From assembly GCF_000315055.1 (NCBI RefSeq), contig NZ_BAER01000107.1, positions 1 to 64,000 on the forward strand: DNA of 64,000 nt. The letters run 5' to 3'. This DNA is from Paraglaciecola polaris LMG 21857. GTDB lineage: Bacteria; Pseudomonadota; Gammaproteobacteria; Enterobacterales; Alteromonadaceae. Positions within the stretch are counted from its first letter, which is position 1, and each line of letters opens with the position of its first letter. The notes below the pieces were generated by a model, which saw nothing but the letters and a program-made list of their open reading frames with translations, was not told where the DNA came from and did not search any database. Shown one piece after another: positions 36,841 through 46,550 of this stretch. The position numbers were made by a program, and so were the translations under genes.

Positions 36841-37641
36841 CTAGTCATCCTCGCCGGAAGGGATAGTATCGAGTCCTTGCTCGAGCATAAACTTATCGAG
36901 CACATCTTTAACTCTGCGCTCTATGCTCACATCCACCGCGTTACTCTGGGTCACAATGTCGCAGCCACCTTGAGATAAATTTGGATCTTCAATCATTTGC
37001 CAACCATGCTTTTCAATTTCTTGTTCGCTGAAATGTTCGCTCACCAGCACTAAATCGTCGGGATGCAGATGAATTTGGTATTGACGCTCATTGATCGGCA
37101 GCACTTTAAGCCCTTCACTAATGGCATTAAAAATAATATCTGAATTGGTTTTAATTTCTGCTCGAATAACGGATTTAGCCAAGGATACGGCAAGCGAAAC
37201 CAGCTCTTTTTGCAGATCCTCTTCAACTAGCTCAACGGGCTTATGTAAGGTTGTGAGCAGTGTCTGCCAGCTTTGCAATTGTTGCGCGATTGACTCTTGT
37301 GCTTCGGCTAAGCCTTGGGCTTTACCCTCCTCTATACCTGCGCTCAATCCCTGCTCTTTTCCTTGCTCAAACCCTTCCTGATGTCCTTTTTCAAACCCTT
37401 CTTTTTGCCCTTCGTCAAAACCATCGGTTTGGGCGGCCGCACGGATAGATTCAATTTCCTGTGCGGTAGGTGGGTCGAAATTTTCCTCTTCTTCTAACAC
37501 ATGTTCAGGAGGTTCATATTTCCAGTTCGAGCGTTTATTTAACGCGTTAGTACTGGTATCAGTGGCTTTACGTTCGTCCTCGACAAAAGGTAAGTCCCAG
37601 GCGCTGATCTGTTCATCGTGTTCTTTATCAAAATCATTCAT
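36841..37641 (-). CDS. fliH: flagellar export regulator FliH
   Basis: A 266-residue peripheral stalk protein that binds FliI and the C-ring. The central region (about residues 70-115) has the characteristic run of GxxxG units (GFDEGQKEGFEKGHQEGF, then GIEEGKAQGLAEA), followed by a C-terminal V-type ATPase E-subunit-like domain (LVSLAVSLAKSVIRAEIKTN). The N-terminus is acidic and variable. Lies between fliG and fliI. Confidence 0.94.
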   Translation of the reverse strand: MNDFDKEHDEQISAWDLPFVEDERKATDTSTNALNKRSNWKYEPPEHVLEEEENFDPPTAQEIESIRAAAQTDGFDEGQKEGFEKGHQEGFEQGKEQGLSAGIEEGKAQGLAEAQESIAQQLQSWQTLLTTLHKPVELVEEDLQKELVSLAVSLAKSVIRAEIKTNSDIIFNAISEGLKVLPINERQYQIHLHPDDLVLVSEHFSEQEIEKHGWQMIEDPNLSQGGCDIVTQSNAVDVSIERRVKDVLDKFMLEQGLDTIPSGEDD

Positions 37642-37665
37642 AAACTAACGTGACGCTGCATACGC

Positions 37666-38715
37666 TTATAGGAATTCATCACCGCCACCTCCACCTAACA
37701 TAATTTCGCCCGCATCGGCTAAACGACGAGCCACAGATAGAATTTCTTTTTGCGCGGCTTCCACCTCGCTTAAACGCACAGGACCAAGCGCTTCTAAATC
37801 ATCAAGCAGCATATCGGCTGCACGCTTTGACATATTTGAGGTGATTTTGGTTTTCAATGCGTCGTCGGCACCCTTGATTGCTTTTAGCAATGCGTCTTGT
37901 TGAACTTCTCGCAAAATAGCCTGAATCGCACGGTCATCTACATCGGCAAGATTATCAAATACAAACATCAAGTCTTGAATTTGCTGGCTCATCTCTTCGT
38001 CTTGCTCACGAATAGCATCCATCAGCTGACCTTCGATATTGGTATCTAGGTAGTTCATGATATCGGCTGCAGATTTCAAACCGCCCATTTTGGCCGCTTG
38101 CGTACCCGCCTGGCCAGCGAACTGTTTCTCCATAATCTCGTTTAATTCTTGCAATGCCGCAGGCTGTACTTCTTCTAAATTTGCCACTCGCATCATTAGA
38201 TCTAAGCGCACTTTCTCTGGGAACTGAGCAAGAATTTCGGCGGATTGCTCGGCGTCTAAATACGACATAACGATGGTTTGAATCTGCGGGTGCTCATTAC
38301 GAATAATGCTCGCCACTTGCTTAGAGTCCATCCATTTGAGTGAATCGAGTCCTTTGGCACCCGTGCCCATCAAAATTTGGTCAATCAGGTTGGCAGCTTT
38401 ATCTTCACCTAATGCCGATGTTAAAGCACGCTTAACAAAGTCTTGGCTTTGGAAGCCTATGGTGCTGTATTTTTGAATTTCATCGATAAAGTGCTTATGC
38501 ACGGCGGTTATCTTGGACTGAGTCATGTCATCTATTTGGGCCATTGCTTGACCCAATTTTTGCACCTGTTTCGGTTCAAGGTGCTTAAGTATTTGCGCTG
38601 CGTCTTCCTCTGTTAAACTGAGTAACAAGATGGCAGCTTTTTCAACGCCTTCAAGTTTACCGACGTCGTAACCACTTTCCCCAGTTGTAGCGGGTGCTGC
38701 ATTTTCATCTGGCAT
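37666..38715 (-). CDS. fliG: flagellar motor switch protein FliG
   Basis: A 349-residue rotor protein that meets the stator. N-terminal domain binds FliF; the middle ARMM domain contains EHPQIQTIVMSYLDAEQSAEIL; the C-terminal torque helix carries charged residues (DDLEALGPVRLSEVEAAQKEI). The tail ends in a Gly-rich LGGGGGDEFL, usual in this group. Confidence 0.97.
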   Translation of the reverse strand: MPDENAAPATTGESGYDVGKLEGVEKAAILLLSLTEEDAAQILKHLEPKQVQKLGQAMAQIDDMTQSKITAVHKHFIDEIQKYSTIGFQSQDFVKRALTSALGEDKAANLIDQILMGTGAKGLDSLKWMDSKQVASIIRNEHPQIQTIVMSYLDAEQSAEILAQFPEKVRLDLMMRVANLEEVQPAALQELNEIMEKQFAGQAGTQAAKMGGLKSAADIMNYLDTNIEGQLMDAIREQDEEMSQQIQDLMFVFDNLADVDDRAIQAILREVQQDALLKAIKGADDALKTKITSNMSKRAADMLLDDLEALGPVRLSEVEAAQKEILSVARRLADAGEIMLGGGGGDEFL

Positions 38716-38768
38716 GATGCTTATCTCTTACTTTTAACATAGGTTTACGCTGCGTACATTAGCGTTAT

Positions 38769-40475
38769 TTATTCGTCTTGCAATAACCAATTTTTAACCA
38801 CCTGCGATGATAACTCGGGTTCGTTTGCTACTAAGGCTCGTACCGCTTTGAGTACGTCTTCATCCTTGTGTAGATCTGGCAACATAAAGCTACCGTCGGC
38901 GGCAAAGCCTACCTGAGAGTCGTCAAATTCTTGGGATAACATGCTGATAGTTTCATCCCCTAAATCTAGACCCTCGTCGGCATCAAAGTCATCATTTGAG
39001 CTGGTATCGTCTGGGTAAATCAGTTTACGTAACATGGGACGCACAACCGCTAAAATAAGTACTATGATGACCAACCCGCCAATGACGAGCTTTAAGATCG
39101 GCATAAACTTAGGGTCTTCCCAAATAGGTAACTCTTCCAGTGCGACTTCGCCTTCACGACTAAAGGGGATACTGACCACTTCAAGTGAGTCACCACGGGT
39201 CACATCAAAACCAATGCCTCCTTGCAACAGGCGGCGAATATCCAGCAACTCCGCCTGAGGGCGTGGCACCAGTGTACTGGTTCCATCTTCATTTACACTG
39301 GTAACATGATCCAGCGCCACAGAAACACTCAATCGGCGAATGACACCTGTTTGTTGTTTGGTATGGCTAATGGTTGTATCTAATTCGTAGTTTCTGGTTT
39401 CTTCTTTGTGATTGCGCCCAGGTGTCGTGGTTTGAGTATTACTAGCATTGGCTACTTCCGGAATATTTGAGTCAAGAGGAGGCTGGTTCGTTAACGCCCC
39501 CGGAATACCAGCGATAACCCCCCCCACGCTGTTCTCTTCCACTGTCATTTCACTGCGAATCGCGGGTAAGTCTGGATTATAGCTGCGTTTAGTTTGTTCA
39601 ACGGCGGTGAAATCCATCGTTACGTCAGCCTGGGCAGTGTAGTTACCTAAGCCTAAAACTGGGATCAAAATAGAGTCTATTTTTTGTAAGTACTCACTCT
39701 CACGTTTACGCTCCATTTCAAATTCTTTTTTGCTTCTCGCCGCTTCACTGTCTTGAGAACCAGAATTAAGCAAACGCCCATTACTGTCGGTCACCGTGAC
39801 GCGCTCGGGCTCTAACCCCTGTACAGCGGATGCCACTATGTCAACAATGGAGTTAACTTCTTCACTTGCGATCACCGCTCCGCGCCTTGCTGTAATGACG
39901 ACAGTGGCACTGGCTTTTTTCTCCCGGCGGGCAAAAACGTTCTCTTTAGGTAAAGCGAGTAACACTTTAGCTCTCGTGACGGCGCTCATTTCTTCAAGTG
40001 TACGCGCAAGTTGCTGCTCACGAGCGTGTTTAAGGCGTACTTTTTCGACCCGCTGACTGACACCGAATCCCATATCTTGCATGATGATGTCCGTGCCTTC
40101 TGAGGATCCCTGACTCAAGCCCTGTCTCGCCATGCCAAGCTTAATGTTCTGATATTGATCTGAGCTGACGTAAACCGTGTTGCCTTCAAGGCGATAATCA
40201 ATTTGATTCTGATCGAAATAATCTAATGTCTCGATCAACTCTTGAGTTTGCATTTTGGCTAGCGGGCGATAATCCGGCTCTTGCGCCCAGATCATAATGA
40301 ACACTGCAATCGCCACACAGATAACCAAAGCCACAACAAGGGTGAGCTGGCGTACCATATCGGTAGAGCCAAGGGAGTCCATAAAACCAGACTTTTGCTC
40401 TGGCTCCGAACCACCTGTGTAAGGGTCTATGTTGGTGTTGCTCATCGCCAACTCTGTACCTGTTGCTTCAGCCAC
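38769..40475 (-). CDS. fliF: flagellar MS-ring protein FliF
   Basis: A 568-residue MS-ring protein with membrane helices near residues 35-58 and 470-490 and a periplasmic ring-building region (YRPLAKMQTQELIETLDYFDQNQIDYRL, VLLALPKENVFAR). The C-terminal cytoplasmic part binds FliG. The start is GTG at 40475, supported by AGGAGC seven bases upstream; an ATG at residue 11 is less well placed. Follows fliE by ten bases. Confidence 0.96.
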   Translation of the reverse strand: MAEATGTELAMSNTNIDPYTGGSEPEQKSGFMDSLGSTDMVRQLTLVVALVICVAIAVFIMIWAQEPDYRPLAKMQTQELIETLDYFDQNQIDYRLEGNTVYVSSDQYQNIKLGMARQGLSQGSSEGTDIIMQDMGFGVSQRVEKVRLKHAREQQLARTLEEMSAVTRAKVLLALPKENVFARREKKASATVVITARRGAVIASEEVNSIVDIVASAVQGLEPERVTVTDSNGRLLNSGSQDSEAARSKKEFEMERKRESEYLQKIDSILIPVLGLGNYTAQADVTMDFTAVEQTKRSYNPDLPAIRSEMTVEENSVGGVIAGIPGALTNQPPLDSNIPEVANASNTQTTTPGRNHKEETRNYELDTTISHTKQQTGVIRRLSVSVALDHVTSVNEDGTSTLVPRPQAELLDIRRLLQGGIGFDVTRGDSLEVVSIPFSREGEVALEELPIWEDPKFMPILKLVIGGLVIIVLILAVVRPMLRKLIYPDDTSSNDDFDADEGLDLGDETISMLSQEFDDSQVGFAADGSFMLPDLHKDEDVLKAVRALVANEPELSSQVVKNWLLQDE

Positions 40476-40485
40476 GTGTCAGCTC

Positions 40486-40827
40486 CTAAACCGGCATATT
40501 CATGATCGTTTTATAGGCTTCAAGTACTTTATTTCGTACTTGAATCGTCGCCTCAAACGCAATTCCGGATTTTTCTTTGCTCACCATAACATCCGCTAAG
40601 CTCAGGCTTTTATCGCCCATTTCAAATCGCTGAGCCTGATCTTTGGCGTCTAGTTGCATGCTATTAACGGATTCAATGGCGTGGCCAAGCATATCGGCAA
40701 AATTCTGACCAGAAGGGTTGACCTGTATACCGTTAAGGCTAGCGGGATTTAATTCACCAAGCCCCGCTTTGCTTTGCAAGGCCATGCTTTGCATATCTTG
40801 ATAAAGTGATTGTGCCTTGATATCCAT
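40486..40827 (-). CDS. fliE: flagellar basal-body protein FliE
   Basis: A 113-residue rod/MS-ring junction protein with the conserved C-terminal helix (SLADVMVSKEKSGIAFEATIQVRNKVLEAYKTIMNMPV). Strong AGGAGC ribosome-binding sequence. First gene of fliEFGHIJ and preceded by a near-consensus sigma54 promoter. Confidence 0.95.
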   Translation of the reverse strand: MDIKAQSLYQDMQSMALQSKAGLGELNPASLNGIQVNPSGQNFADMLGHAIESVNSMQLDAKDQAQRFEMGDKSLSLADVMVSKEKSGIAFEATIQVRNKVLEAYKTIMNMPV

Positions 40828-40881
40828 GCTCTGCTCCTGGCGTATTTACGAAATGACGGTTTTATGTCTTACCAAGTTAAA

Positions 40882-40898
40882 AGCAATGTTAATGCCAA
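40882..40898 (-). promoter_or_regulatory. sigma54-type promoter for fliE operon
   Basis: Minus strand TTGGCATTAACATTGCT has GG (40896-40895) and GC (40884-40883) exactly ten bases apart and matches TTGGCA and TTGC. The predicted start near 40871 is about 44 bases before the fliE ATG. Confidence 0.85.
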
Positions 40899-41002
40899 GT
40901 AATTTAATTATTTAATATCAATAGCTTATATTAATTTTTAATCATAACTAACAGCATGACGGTTTATTGACATGGGCATATTGGCTGTTTAGTTAAAGGG
41001 GT

Positions 41003-41034
41003 AAAAAAAACCGCCTAAGAAATAGGCGGTTTAC
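41003..41034 (-). terminator. intrinsic terminator after flrC
   Basis: On the minus strand a hairpin with arms AAACCGCCTA and TAGGCGGTTT around a five-base loop is followed by a run of T residues. It lies 45 bases beyond the flrC stop and separates flrBC from fliE. Confidence 0.88.
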
Positions 41035-41078
41035 AGTAGATATCTAAGAGATTCTCGAATTGTACGTCAACAGGGAAA

Positions 41079-42422
41079 TTAAGCAGGTAGATCGATCCCC
41101 ACTTCACGCATTTTGGCCAGTTTATAACGCAAAGTACGTGGACTAATACCAAGACGTTCTGCCACGTCTTTCCTGCGTCCTTGGCATGATTGTAAGGTGT
41201 CTAGAATAATTTGATGCTCTTGCTGCCTAAGCTCTGATCCGAGCTTGCTTTCATCTTCTTCAACTGCGTGTGGGGCATTGCGAGAAAGCTCATCTTCAGC
41301 AAACTCAAGCATTAAATCATCTGCTTCAATTATTTCACCATTGCCTAATATGAGTGCTCGTTGCACGACATTTTCTAATTCACGCACATTGCCAGGCCAA
41401 TTATGCTGAAGCATTTTGCTTCGGGCCGACGAAGAGAACGCAAGAGCACTCGCTCCTTGTTTACTACGATGACGAGCCACCAAGTGTTCAGCCAATGGCA
41501 CTATATCCCCCGGGCGTTTATCAAGAGGCGCCCAAGTTAAGGGGAATACGTTTAAGCGATAATACAAATCTTCGCGGAATAATCCATCTTCGACAGTTTG
41601 GCGAATATTACGATTACTCGTTGCCACAACACGCACATCGAGCGGGATCATTTTACGGCTACCTAAACGCTCTACTTCTTTCTCTTGTAAAACCCGCAAC
41701 AGTTTAGCTTGCAAGCCTAAATCCATCTCACTGATCTCATCAAGTAAAATAGTTCCTCCTTGAGCTTGTTCAAACTTACCAGGGCATGCTTGAATAGCAC
41801 CGGTAAACGCGCCTTTATCATAGCCAAACAATGTTGCTTCAAGCATATTTTCGGGGATCGCAGCGCAGTTTATTGCCACGAAAGGCTGATCTGCCCGGGA
41901 CGACTGATCGTGAATATAGCGAGCCAATACCTCTTTACCTGAACCGCTCGGACCGAGCACCATAACTGTGGCGTCCGACTGCGCTACGCGCTGGGCCAAC
42001 TGCAGTAACTTCACACTGCTAGGATCGGCAACAATAGGATCGTAAGATAAGACTTTTTGCGCAGGTGCATAGCGTCCTACCAAATTAAGTAACACTTCTG
42101 GAGCGAAAGGTTTTGATAGATAATCCGTGGCGCCGTCACGCATAGCGGTTACGGCATCATCAATAGTGGCGTAAGCCGTCATCAACAACACTGGCACATT
42201 AGGATACTTATTCTTCAGGCTACGCAGAAGCGATAACCCACTCATCTCGCCCATTTGAATATCGCTCACCACCAAATCTATTGCCTCTTGACCCATCATC
42301 ATCATACCCCGCTCGGCACAGTCGGCTTCTAACACCTTGTAACCTCCAAGCAGTAAGGTATCGACCAACGCTTCGCGTAAACCCGCGTCGTCCTCGACAA
42401 TTAAAATCGTTGTTTGAGACAT
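41079..42422 (-). CDS. flrC: sigma54-dependent response regulator FlrC (FleR)
   Basis: A 447-residue NtrC-type activator of class III flagellar genes. Receiver domain with D11/D12 and phospho-acceptor D54 (VVSDIQMGEMSG); AAA+ domain with LGPSGSGKEV (Walker A), GAFTGA (sigma54 contact loop) and GGTILLDEISEM (Walker B); C-terminal Fis-type helix-turn-helix (RRKDVAERLGISPRTLRYKLAKM). It forms a pair with FlrB, three bases upstream. It is the expected activator of the sigma54-type promoters found before fliE, fliK and flhA. Confidence 0.96.
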   Translation of the reverse strand: MSQTTILIVEDDAGLREALVDTLLLGGYKVLEADCAERGMMMMGQEAIDLVVSDIQMGEMSGLSLLRSLKNKYPNVPVLLMTAYATIDDAVTAMRDGATDYLSKPFAPEVLLNLVGRYAPAQKVLSYDPIVADPSSVKLLQLAQRVAQSDATVMVLGPSGSGKEVLARYIHDQSSRADQPFVAINCAAIPENMLEATLFGYDKGAFTGAIQACPGKFEQAQGGTILLDEISEMDLGLQAKLLRVLQEKEVERLGSRKMIPLDVRVVATSNRNIRQTVEDGLFREDLYYRLNVFPLTWAPLDKRPGDIVPLAEHLVARHRSKQGASALAFSSSARSKMLQHNWPGNVRELENVVQRALILGNGEIIEADDLMLEFAEDELSRNAPHAVEEDESKLGSELRQQEHQIILDTLQSCQGRRKDVAERLGISPRTLRYKLAKMREVGIDLPA

Positions 42423-42425
42423 AAT

Positions 42426-43622
42426 TTAACTCCTCGCCCGTTGGACGTTAATGCTCGCAGCACCGGCAGATGAATACTCGTCAGCGGTTCGAGTTAAAAT
42501 GGGCAGCACTATGCTAAAACATGCACCACCAGACACTAAATTGGCGACACGCACTTCCCCTTGATGGGATTGCACAACCGTTTTTACTACGGCTAAACCT
42601 AAACCGGTACCTTGGCTACGTGTGGTGAAAAAGGGTTCGAAAATATGTAGTAATTTGTCCTCAGGGATCCCGGGGCCGTTATCCGTCACCGTTAAACGCA
42701 TGCAATCTGTTTTTGCTGGATCGCGTTCTGCGCTAAATACGATCCGTGCATCTTGGGGCTTGGCGATCAACGCGTTATGGATCAGGTTTTGAATTGCACC
42801 ACTGAGGGCTGTTTTATTGCCGATAAAATGAATATTTGGCTCAGGTAAAATAATATCTAGTATCCCATTGCTCTTATTGAGCATAGCTTCACTACCAGCC
42901 TTCACTTCTAACATCATGTCTTCAAGTGATATATCAGTAAGCACTTGCTCATTGCCGCTTTTAGCGAACAACAACATGTCATTCACTTGCCCTTCAAGGT
43001 CGCGCAAACGAGATAATAATTTATCGCTAAATCGTTGACGTGATTCTCTTGGCAGATTGTTACTGGATAAGTTTGCGGCATATAGCATGGCCGCTGACAA
43101 GGGTGTACGAATTTGATGAGCCAAAGACGCGACCATCTTACCTAGCGATGATAATTTCTGTAGATGTCCGATACGCTGTTGAAGCTGACGAGTTTCTGTT
43201 AAATCAGTTAACACAATAAGCTGACCGGGTTCGTTAACCAGAGGAGTAATGGACAACTTAACTTTGCGTCCGTCAAATAATGAGACTTCATGGCCATCAT
43301 CAGCTTGAGGTCGAAACGAGCGTTTAATAATGTTGCGCCAGACCTGCCCTTCAAGTGGTTCACCCAATAACGAGGTTGCCAAATGATTAGCCTGCTTTAC
43401 ATAGCCTTTACCGTCGATAACCACCACGCCCGCAGGCATGACCTGCAATAGGTGCTCAAGGCGCGTAGCCTGTTGACGTAAATCTTGAATTTCTTGTGCA
43501 TCTTGCACCGTGGTGGGCGCAGAAACTTTCGCAGAATCAACAGAATTGGAAAACGATATAACCGCCCCGCTTTGGGAAGGCATCTGATTAGCCGCTAGGG
43601 TATGTAAATTACTTAATGCCAT
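42426..43622 (-). CDS. flrB: flagellar sensor kinase FlrB (FleS)
   Basis: A 398-residue soluble histidine kinase without membrane helices. PAS domain at about residues 50-150 ([25 protein letters not shown]), HisKA with H169 in [16 protein letters not shown], and HATPase with [21 protein letters not shown] and [14 protein letters not shown]. It phosphorylates FlrC. Preceded by a near-perfect sigma54 promoter expected to depend on FlrA. Confidence 0.95.
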   Translation of the reverse strand: MALSNLHTLAANQMPSQSGAVISFSNSVDSAKVSAPTTVQDAQEIQDLRQQATRLEHLLQVMPAGVVVIDGKGYVKQANHLATSLLGEPLEGQVWRNIIKRSFRPQADDGHEVSLFDGRKVKLSITPLVNEPGQLIVLTDLTETRQLQQRIGHLQKLSSLGKMVASLAHQIRTPLSAAMLYAANLSSNNLPRESRQRFSDKLLSRLRDLEGQVNDMLLFAKSGNEQVLTDISLEDMMLEVKAGSEAMLNKSNGILDIILPEPNIHFIGNKTALSGAIQNLIHNALIAKPQDARIVFSAERDPAKTDCMRLTVTDNGPGIPEDKLLHIFEPFFTTRSQGTGLGLAVVKTVVQSHQGEVRVANLVSGGACFSIVLPILTRTADEYSSAGAASINVQRARS

Positions 43623-43669
43623 ATGTTCCTCACGTCAATACTTAGACAGATTGAATACAGCAATAGGAC

Positions 43670-43687
43670 AAGCACATCTTGTGCCAA
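43670..43687 (-). promoter_or_regulatory. sigma54-type promoter for flrBC
   Basis: Minus strand TTGGCACAAGATGTGCTT, GG (43685-43684) and GC (43673-43672) ten bases apart; the -24 half TTGGCAC is consensus. The predicted start near 43661 is about 38 bases before flrB. Confidence 0.85.
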
Positions 43688-43767
43688 TAAATTAAGTTAG
43701 GTTAATCAGGTAGTTAGGAAGAATTACGTGTCATTTTTTTGTCGAATGAAAAATACCGAGGAAAGAA

Positions 43768-45204
43768 TTAAGCTTTACTTATGTCGTACTTACGCATCTT
43801 TTCCACGAGTGTGGTGCGGCGCATACCGAGTACTTCAGCGGAGCGTGCGACAACCCAATCTTGTTGCTCCAGTGCTTGGGAAATCAAACTAACTTCCATT
43901 TCCGAAATATATTCTTTGAGGTTAATGCCCTCAGGTGGCAACTCGGTTCCATTGGTACTGTCGTCATAACCATAGTCGTCATCTTCATTCTGCACATCGG
44001 CTGAAAACAACGCGTTGAGTGCTTCTCGCTCTAACACTTCATCTGGGTAATCAGGTTCATAATCGTCTGCATCTACATGACGATATTTATGGGGTAAGTC
44101 ACCTACATCGATTAACTGATTGGGATATAGGATCATTAAGCGCTCAACCAGATTTGATAACTCCCTAACATTCCCTGCCCAGCTATGCTCCATCAGTGAT
44201 TTCATGGCATTTTCTGTGAACTTGATTTGTGCATTTTCCCGTTCCATTCTAGAAACAAGTTCTTGTAATAACAATGGAATGTCTTCGTGACGCTCACGTA
44301 GCGCAGGGCTATCGATGGGAAACACATTGAGACGATAATACAAGTCTTCGCGAAACTGCCCTTGCACAATCATTTCTTCCAAATTTCGGTGCGTCGCAGC
44401 TACCACACGGACATCACAACGAATAGGCTTCATACCGCCCACGCGTTCGTAAGTGCGCTCTTGCAAAACACGTAATAACTTAACTTGCATTTGCAGCGGC
44501 ATATCCCCTATTTCATCAAGAAATAGCGTACCGCCTTCAGCGAGCTCAAAACGCCCTTTGCGAGAACTGATAGCGCCGGTAAAAGCACCTTTTTCATGGC
44601 CAAATAGTTCACTTTCAAGTAACTCACCGGGTATGGCACCACAATTTACTGGAATAAATGGGTGAGTACCACGTTTTGATAAGTAATGTACATTACGCGC
44701 AATCACCTCTTTACCTGTGCCGGACTCACCTAAAATAAGCACGTTAGCATCGGTCGGGGCTACTTGTTCAATAAGGTGGCGAACATTTTGAATTTGTTTG
44801 CTTTTGCCGACCAAACTGCGAAACAATTTGGTTTTATTTTGTGGGGTGGTATTGCGATTAGGCTGCATGCGACGATGCTCTTGGCAGCGGTGCAGCATTT
44901 GGGTAAGCAGAGGATACGTAACGGCTTCATCTACCGCGCCGACACGATTAGCACCTGACTTAAAACCCGGATCTTTACTATCGACCAAGATAAACGGTTG
45001 TTGGGGAAATTTATCACACACTTCCCCAGCGAGTTCGAGATCTAATGCATCAATCAAAACAGCATCGAATACGGAATGAGATTTGAGGGTGCTAACAGCC
45101 TGCTCAAAAGCGATAGCAGTACTACTTTCACCTAAAAAGGTCAAAATAGTGTTCAGATTATGCCCGAGCGTGGGTCGCCCACTGATAATCAGAATATTAC
45201 TCAT
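43768..45204 (-). CDS. flrA: flagellar master regulator FlrA (FleQ)
   Basis: A 478-residue sigma54-dependent activator at the top of the flagellar cascade. The N-terminal FleQ-type receiver-like domain (1-120) lacks the normal receiver acidic pocket. The AAA+ domain has [25 protein letters not shown] and [12 protein letters not shown]; the C-terminal Fis-type helix-turn-helix is [23 protein letters not shown]. FleQ relatives bind cyclic-di-GMP, which is plausible here but not verifiable by eye. Monocistronic, upstream of flrBC. Confidence 0.95.
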   Translation of the reverse strand: MSNILIISGRPTLGHNLNTILTFLGESSTAIAFEQAVSTLKSHSVFDAVLIDALDLELAGEVCDKFPQQPFILVDSKDPGFKSGANRVGAVDEAVTYPLLTQMLHRCQEHRRMQPNRNTTPQNKTKLFRSLVGKSKQIQNVRHLIEQVAPTDANVLILGESGTGKEVIARNVHYLSKRGTHPFIPVNCGAIPGELLESELFGHEKGAFTGAISSRKGRFELAEGGTLFLDEIGDMPLQMQVKLLRVLQERTYERVGGMKPIRCDVRVVAATHRNLEEMIVQGQFREDLYYRLNVFPIDSPALRERHEDIPLLLQELVSRMERENAQIKFTENAMKSLMEHSWAGNVRELSNLVERLMILYPNQLIDVGDLPHKYRHVDADDYEPDYPDEVLEREALNALFSADVQNEDDDYGYDDSTNGTELPPEGINLKEYISEMEVSLISQALEQQDWVVARSAEVLGMRRTTLVEKMRKYDISKA

Positions 45205-45455
45205 GCATCCCTCAATATTATCTTGTTAATTAACTGTTTTACTTCTGGTTTTAATTTTAACCATTCACTGGTGGATAGCAATAGAGGAATGAGGGCTAAA
45301 TTTGCCATAGCGCACAATTAAATTTAAAACCCATGAATAACAACAAGTTAAAAACATAGCATGCCACTAATGACTAATATAATTCTGCGTCTAAACGTAC
45401 AAAAAAACCGCATAAAAAAAGCCTGGGGGACCTTTCTGTATATTAAGCCTAGTTA
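45205..45455. other. flagellin-flrA gap lacking flaG, fliD and fliS
   Basis: Only about 250 bases separate the flagellin stop from the flrA start. No coding capacity for flaG, fliD or fliS is present, although those genes usually occupy this interval in related polar-flagellar loci. A weak terminator-like structure lies at the flagellin end. Confidence 0.6.
45414..45435 (-). terminator. possible terminator after flagellin gene
   Basis: On the minus strand AAAG...CTTT arms with inner CC/GG pairing precede a seven-base T-run; a second T-run follows within 20 bases. The stem is short and bulged, so confidence is limited. Confidence 0.4.
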
Positions 45456-46259
45456 TTAACCATTTAAAAGGCTAAGTACTTGCCCTTGCTGCTGATTTGC
45501 TTGTGCCTGAACCGAAATGCTAGCCTGGCCTAATATACTGGCGGACGCGCTTTCTGCCGTTGCCTGAGCATAATCCGTATCTTGAATACGGCTGCGCGCG
45601 GCAGCCACATTCACATTACTTTGCGTGAGATTGCGTGCCGCGCTTTCAAACTGATTTTGCGTAGCGCCTAAATCCGCTCTAACAGAATCAACAAATTCAG
45701 CCGCTTCATCAGCAACAGCAAGCGCGTCTTCTGCACCTTGAGCAGTAGTTAAGTCGATATTCAAGACGTCGCTTAAGCTAGCAGCGACATCTTTTGTTTC
45801 AACTCCAATTTTCTGGCCTGCATTTGCACCGACCTGAAACTCGATGCTACTGTCACTGTTTAACAAAGACTTACCGCCAAATTCTGTCTGCTCAATGGTT
45901 TGCGAAATATTGTCTTGAAGTTGTGTGACCTCAGCTTGAATAGCTTGACGATCAGAATCACTTAAGATGCCATTACCAGCTTGAACCGAAAGCTCGCGAA
46001 TACGACTCACATCATTATTAATACCAGACAAGCCACTTTCCGCCACTTGGGCTAGTGAAACACCATCATAAGCGTTAGTGACCGATTGGCGATTACCTTC
46101 CACTTGAGATGTTAAACGATCGATAATTTGTTGAGCAGCCGCACCATCTGCAGCACTGTTTACTTTCTTACCTGAGGCTAACTTCTCAAAAATCGATTCT
46201 TGCTTCTGTTGCACTTGCTGTAACGAAGATGAATTAGACTCGGTATTTAAATTAATCAT
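45456..46259 (-). CDS. divergent flagellin
   Basis: A 267-residue flagellin consisting essentially of the D0/D1 helices. Recognisable features are KLASGKKVNSAADGAAAQQIIDRL, IRELSVQAGNG, LQDNISQTIEQTEFGGKSLLN and the C-terminal SRIQDTDYAQATAESASASILGQASISVQAQANQQQGQVLSLL. The N-terminus (MINLNTESNSSSLQQVQQKQ) departs strongly from the usual ALxVNTNxxSL start. There is no large variable D2/D3. GAGGGG lies eight bases before the ATG. Many Ser/Thr residues offer O-glycosylation sites, in keeping with the adjacent Maf gene. No fliC-type second copy is in the window. Confidence 0.88.
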   Translation of the reverse strand: MINLNTESNSSSLQQVQQKQESIFEKLASGKKVNSAADGAAAQQIIDRLTSQVEGNRQSVTNAYDGVSLAQVAESGLSGINNDVSRIRELSVQAGNGILSDSDRQAIQAEVTQLQDNISQTIEQTEFGGKSLLNSDSSIEFQVGANAGQKIGVETKDVAASLSDVLNIDLTTAQGAEDALAVADEAAEFVDSVRADLGATQNQFESAARNLTQSNVNVAAARSRIQDTDYAQATAESASASILGQASISVQAQANQQQGQVLSLLNG

Positions 46260-46550
46260 ATTTATTCCCCTCAGAACCTTAGCGATCAGCTCTTCAAAAC
46301 CTTTCCAGAGCGTAGCAAAATACGGGTCAAAAAGTAAGCAGGCCTATGGTATATGATTCTATACTTCACACAAATATAGAATACCAGCGAGCCTTTCCGT
46401 CCTAGAAATAGTTGCCTCTGTCTTTTATCCAGATGCTTAGGTAAACTTTATGTCAATTAACCGTCAATTAAACGGGCCTGTTTTTTGCTAGACATGTACA
46501 TGTGATGTCCACATTGTAAACACTGAAACCGTTAAATAATTAAGTAAGCC
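46260..46550. promoter_or_regulatory. divergent flagellin/maf promoter region
   Basis: This 291-base gap drives flagellin leftwards and maf rightwards. On the minus strand TTGACCCGTATTTTGCTA (46330-46313) has sigma54-like spacing but GA instead of GG at -24. On the plus strand GTCAATTAA occurs twice (46452-46460 and 46463-46471), just upstream of a sigma54-like sequence, and ACATGTACATGT (46492-46503) is a perfect palindrome. Confidence 0.5.
46473..46490 (+). promoter_or_regulatory. sigma54-type promoter for maf gene
   Basis: Plus strand CGGGCCTGTTTTTTGCTA: GG (46475-46476) and GC (46487-46488) are separated by exactly ten bases and the -12 box TTGCTA is good. The predicted start near 46500 is about 50 bases before the maf ATG. 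A pair of direct repeats lies immediately upstream. Confidence 0.62.

Noticed and set aside
43672-43684. Palindrome GCACA-TCT-TGTGC upstream of flrB
   Set aside because: It is explained by the overlapping sigma54 promoter elements; no independent evidence for an operator.
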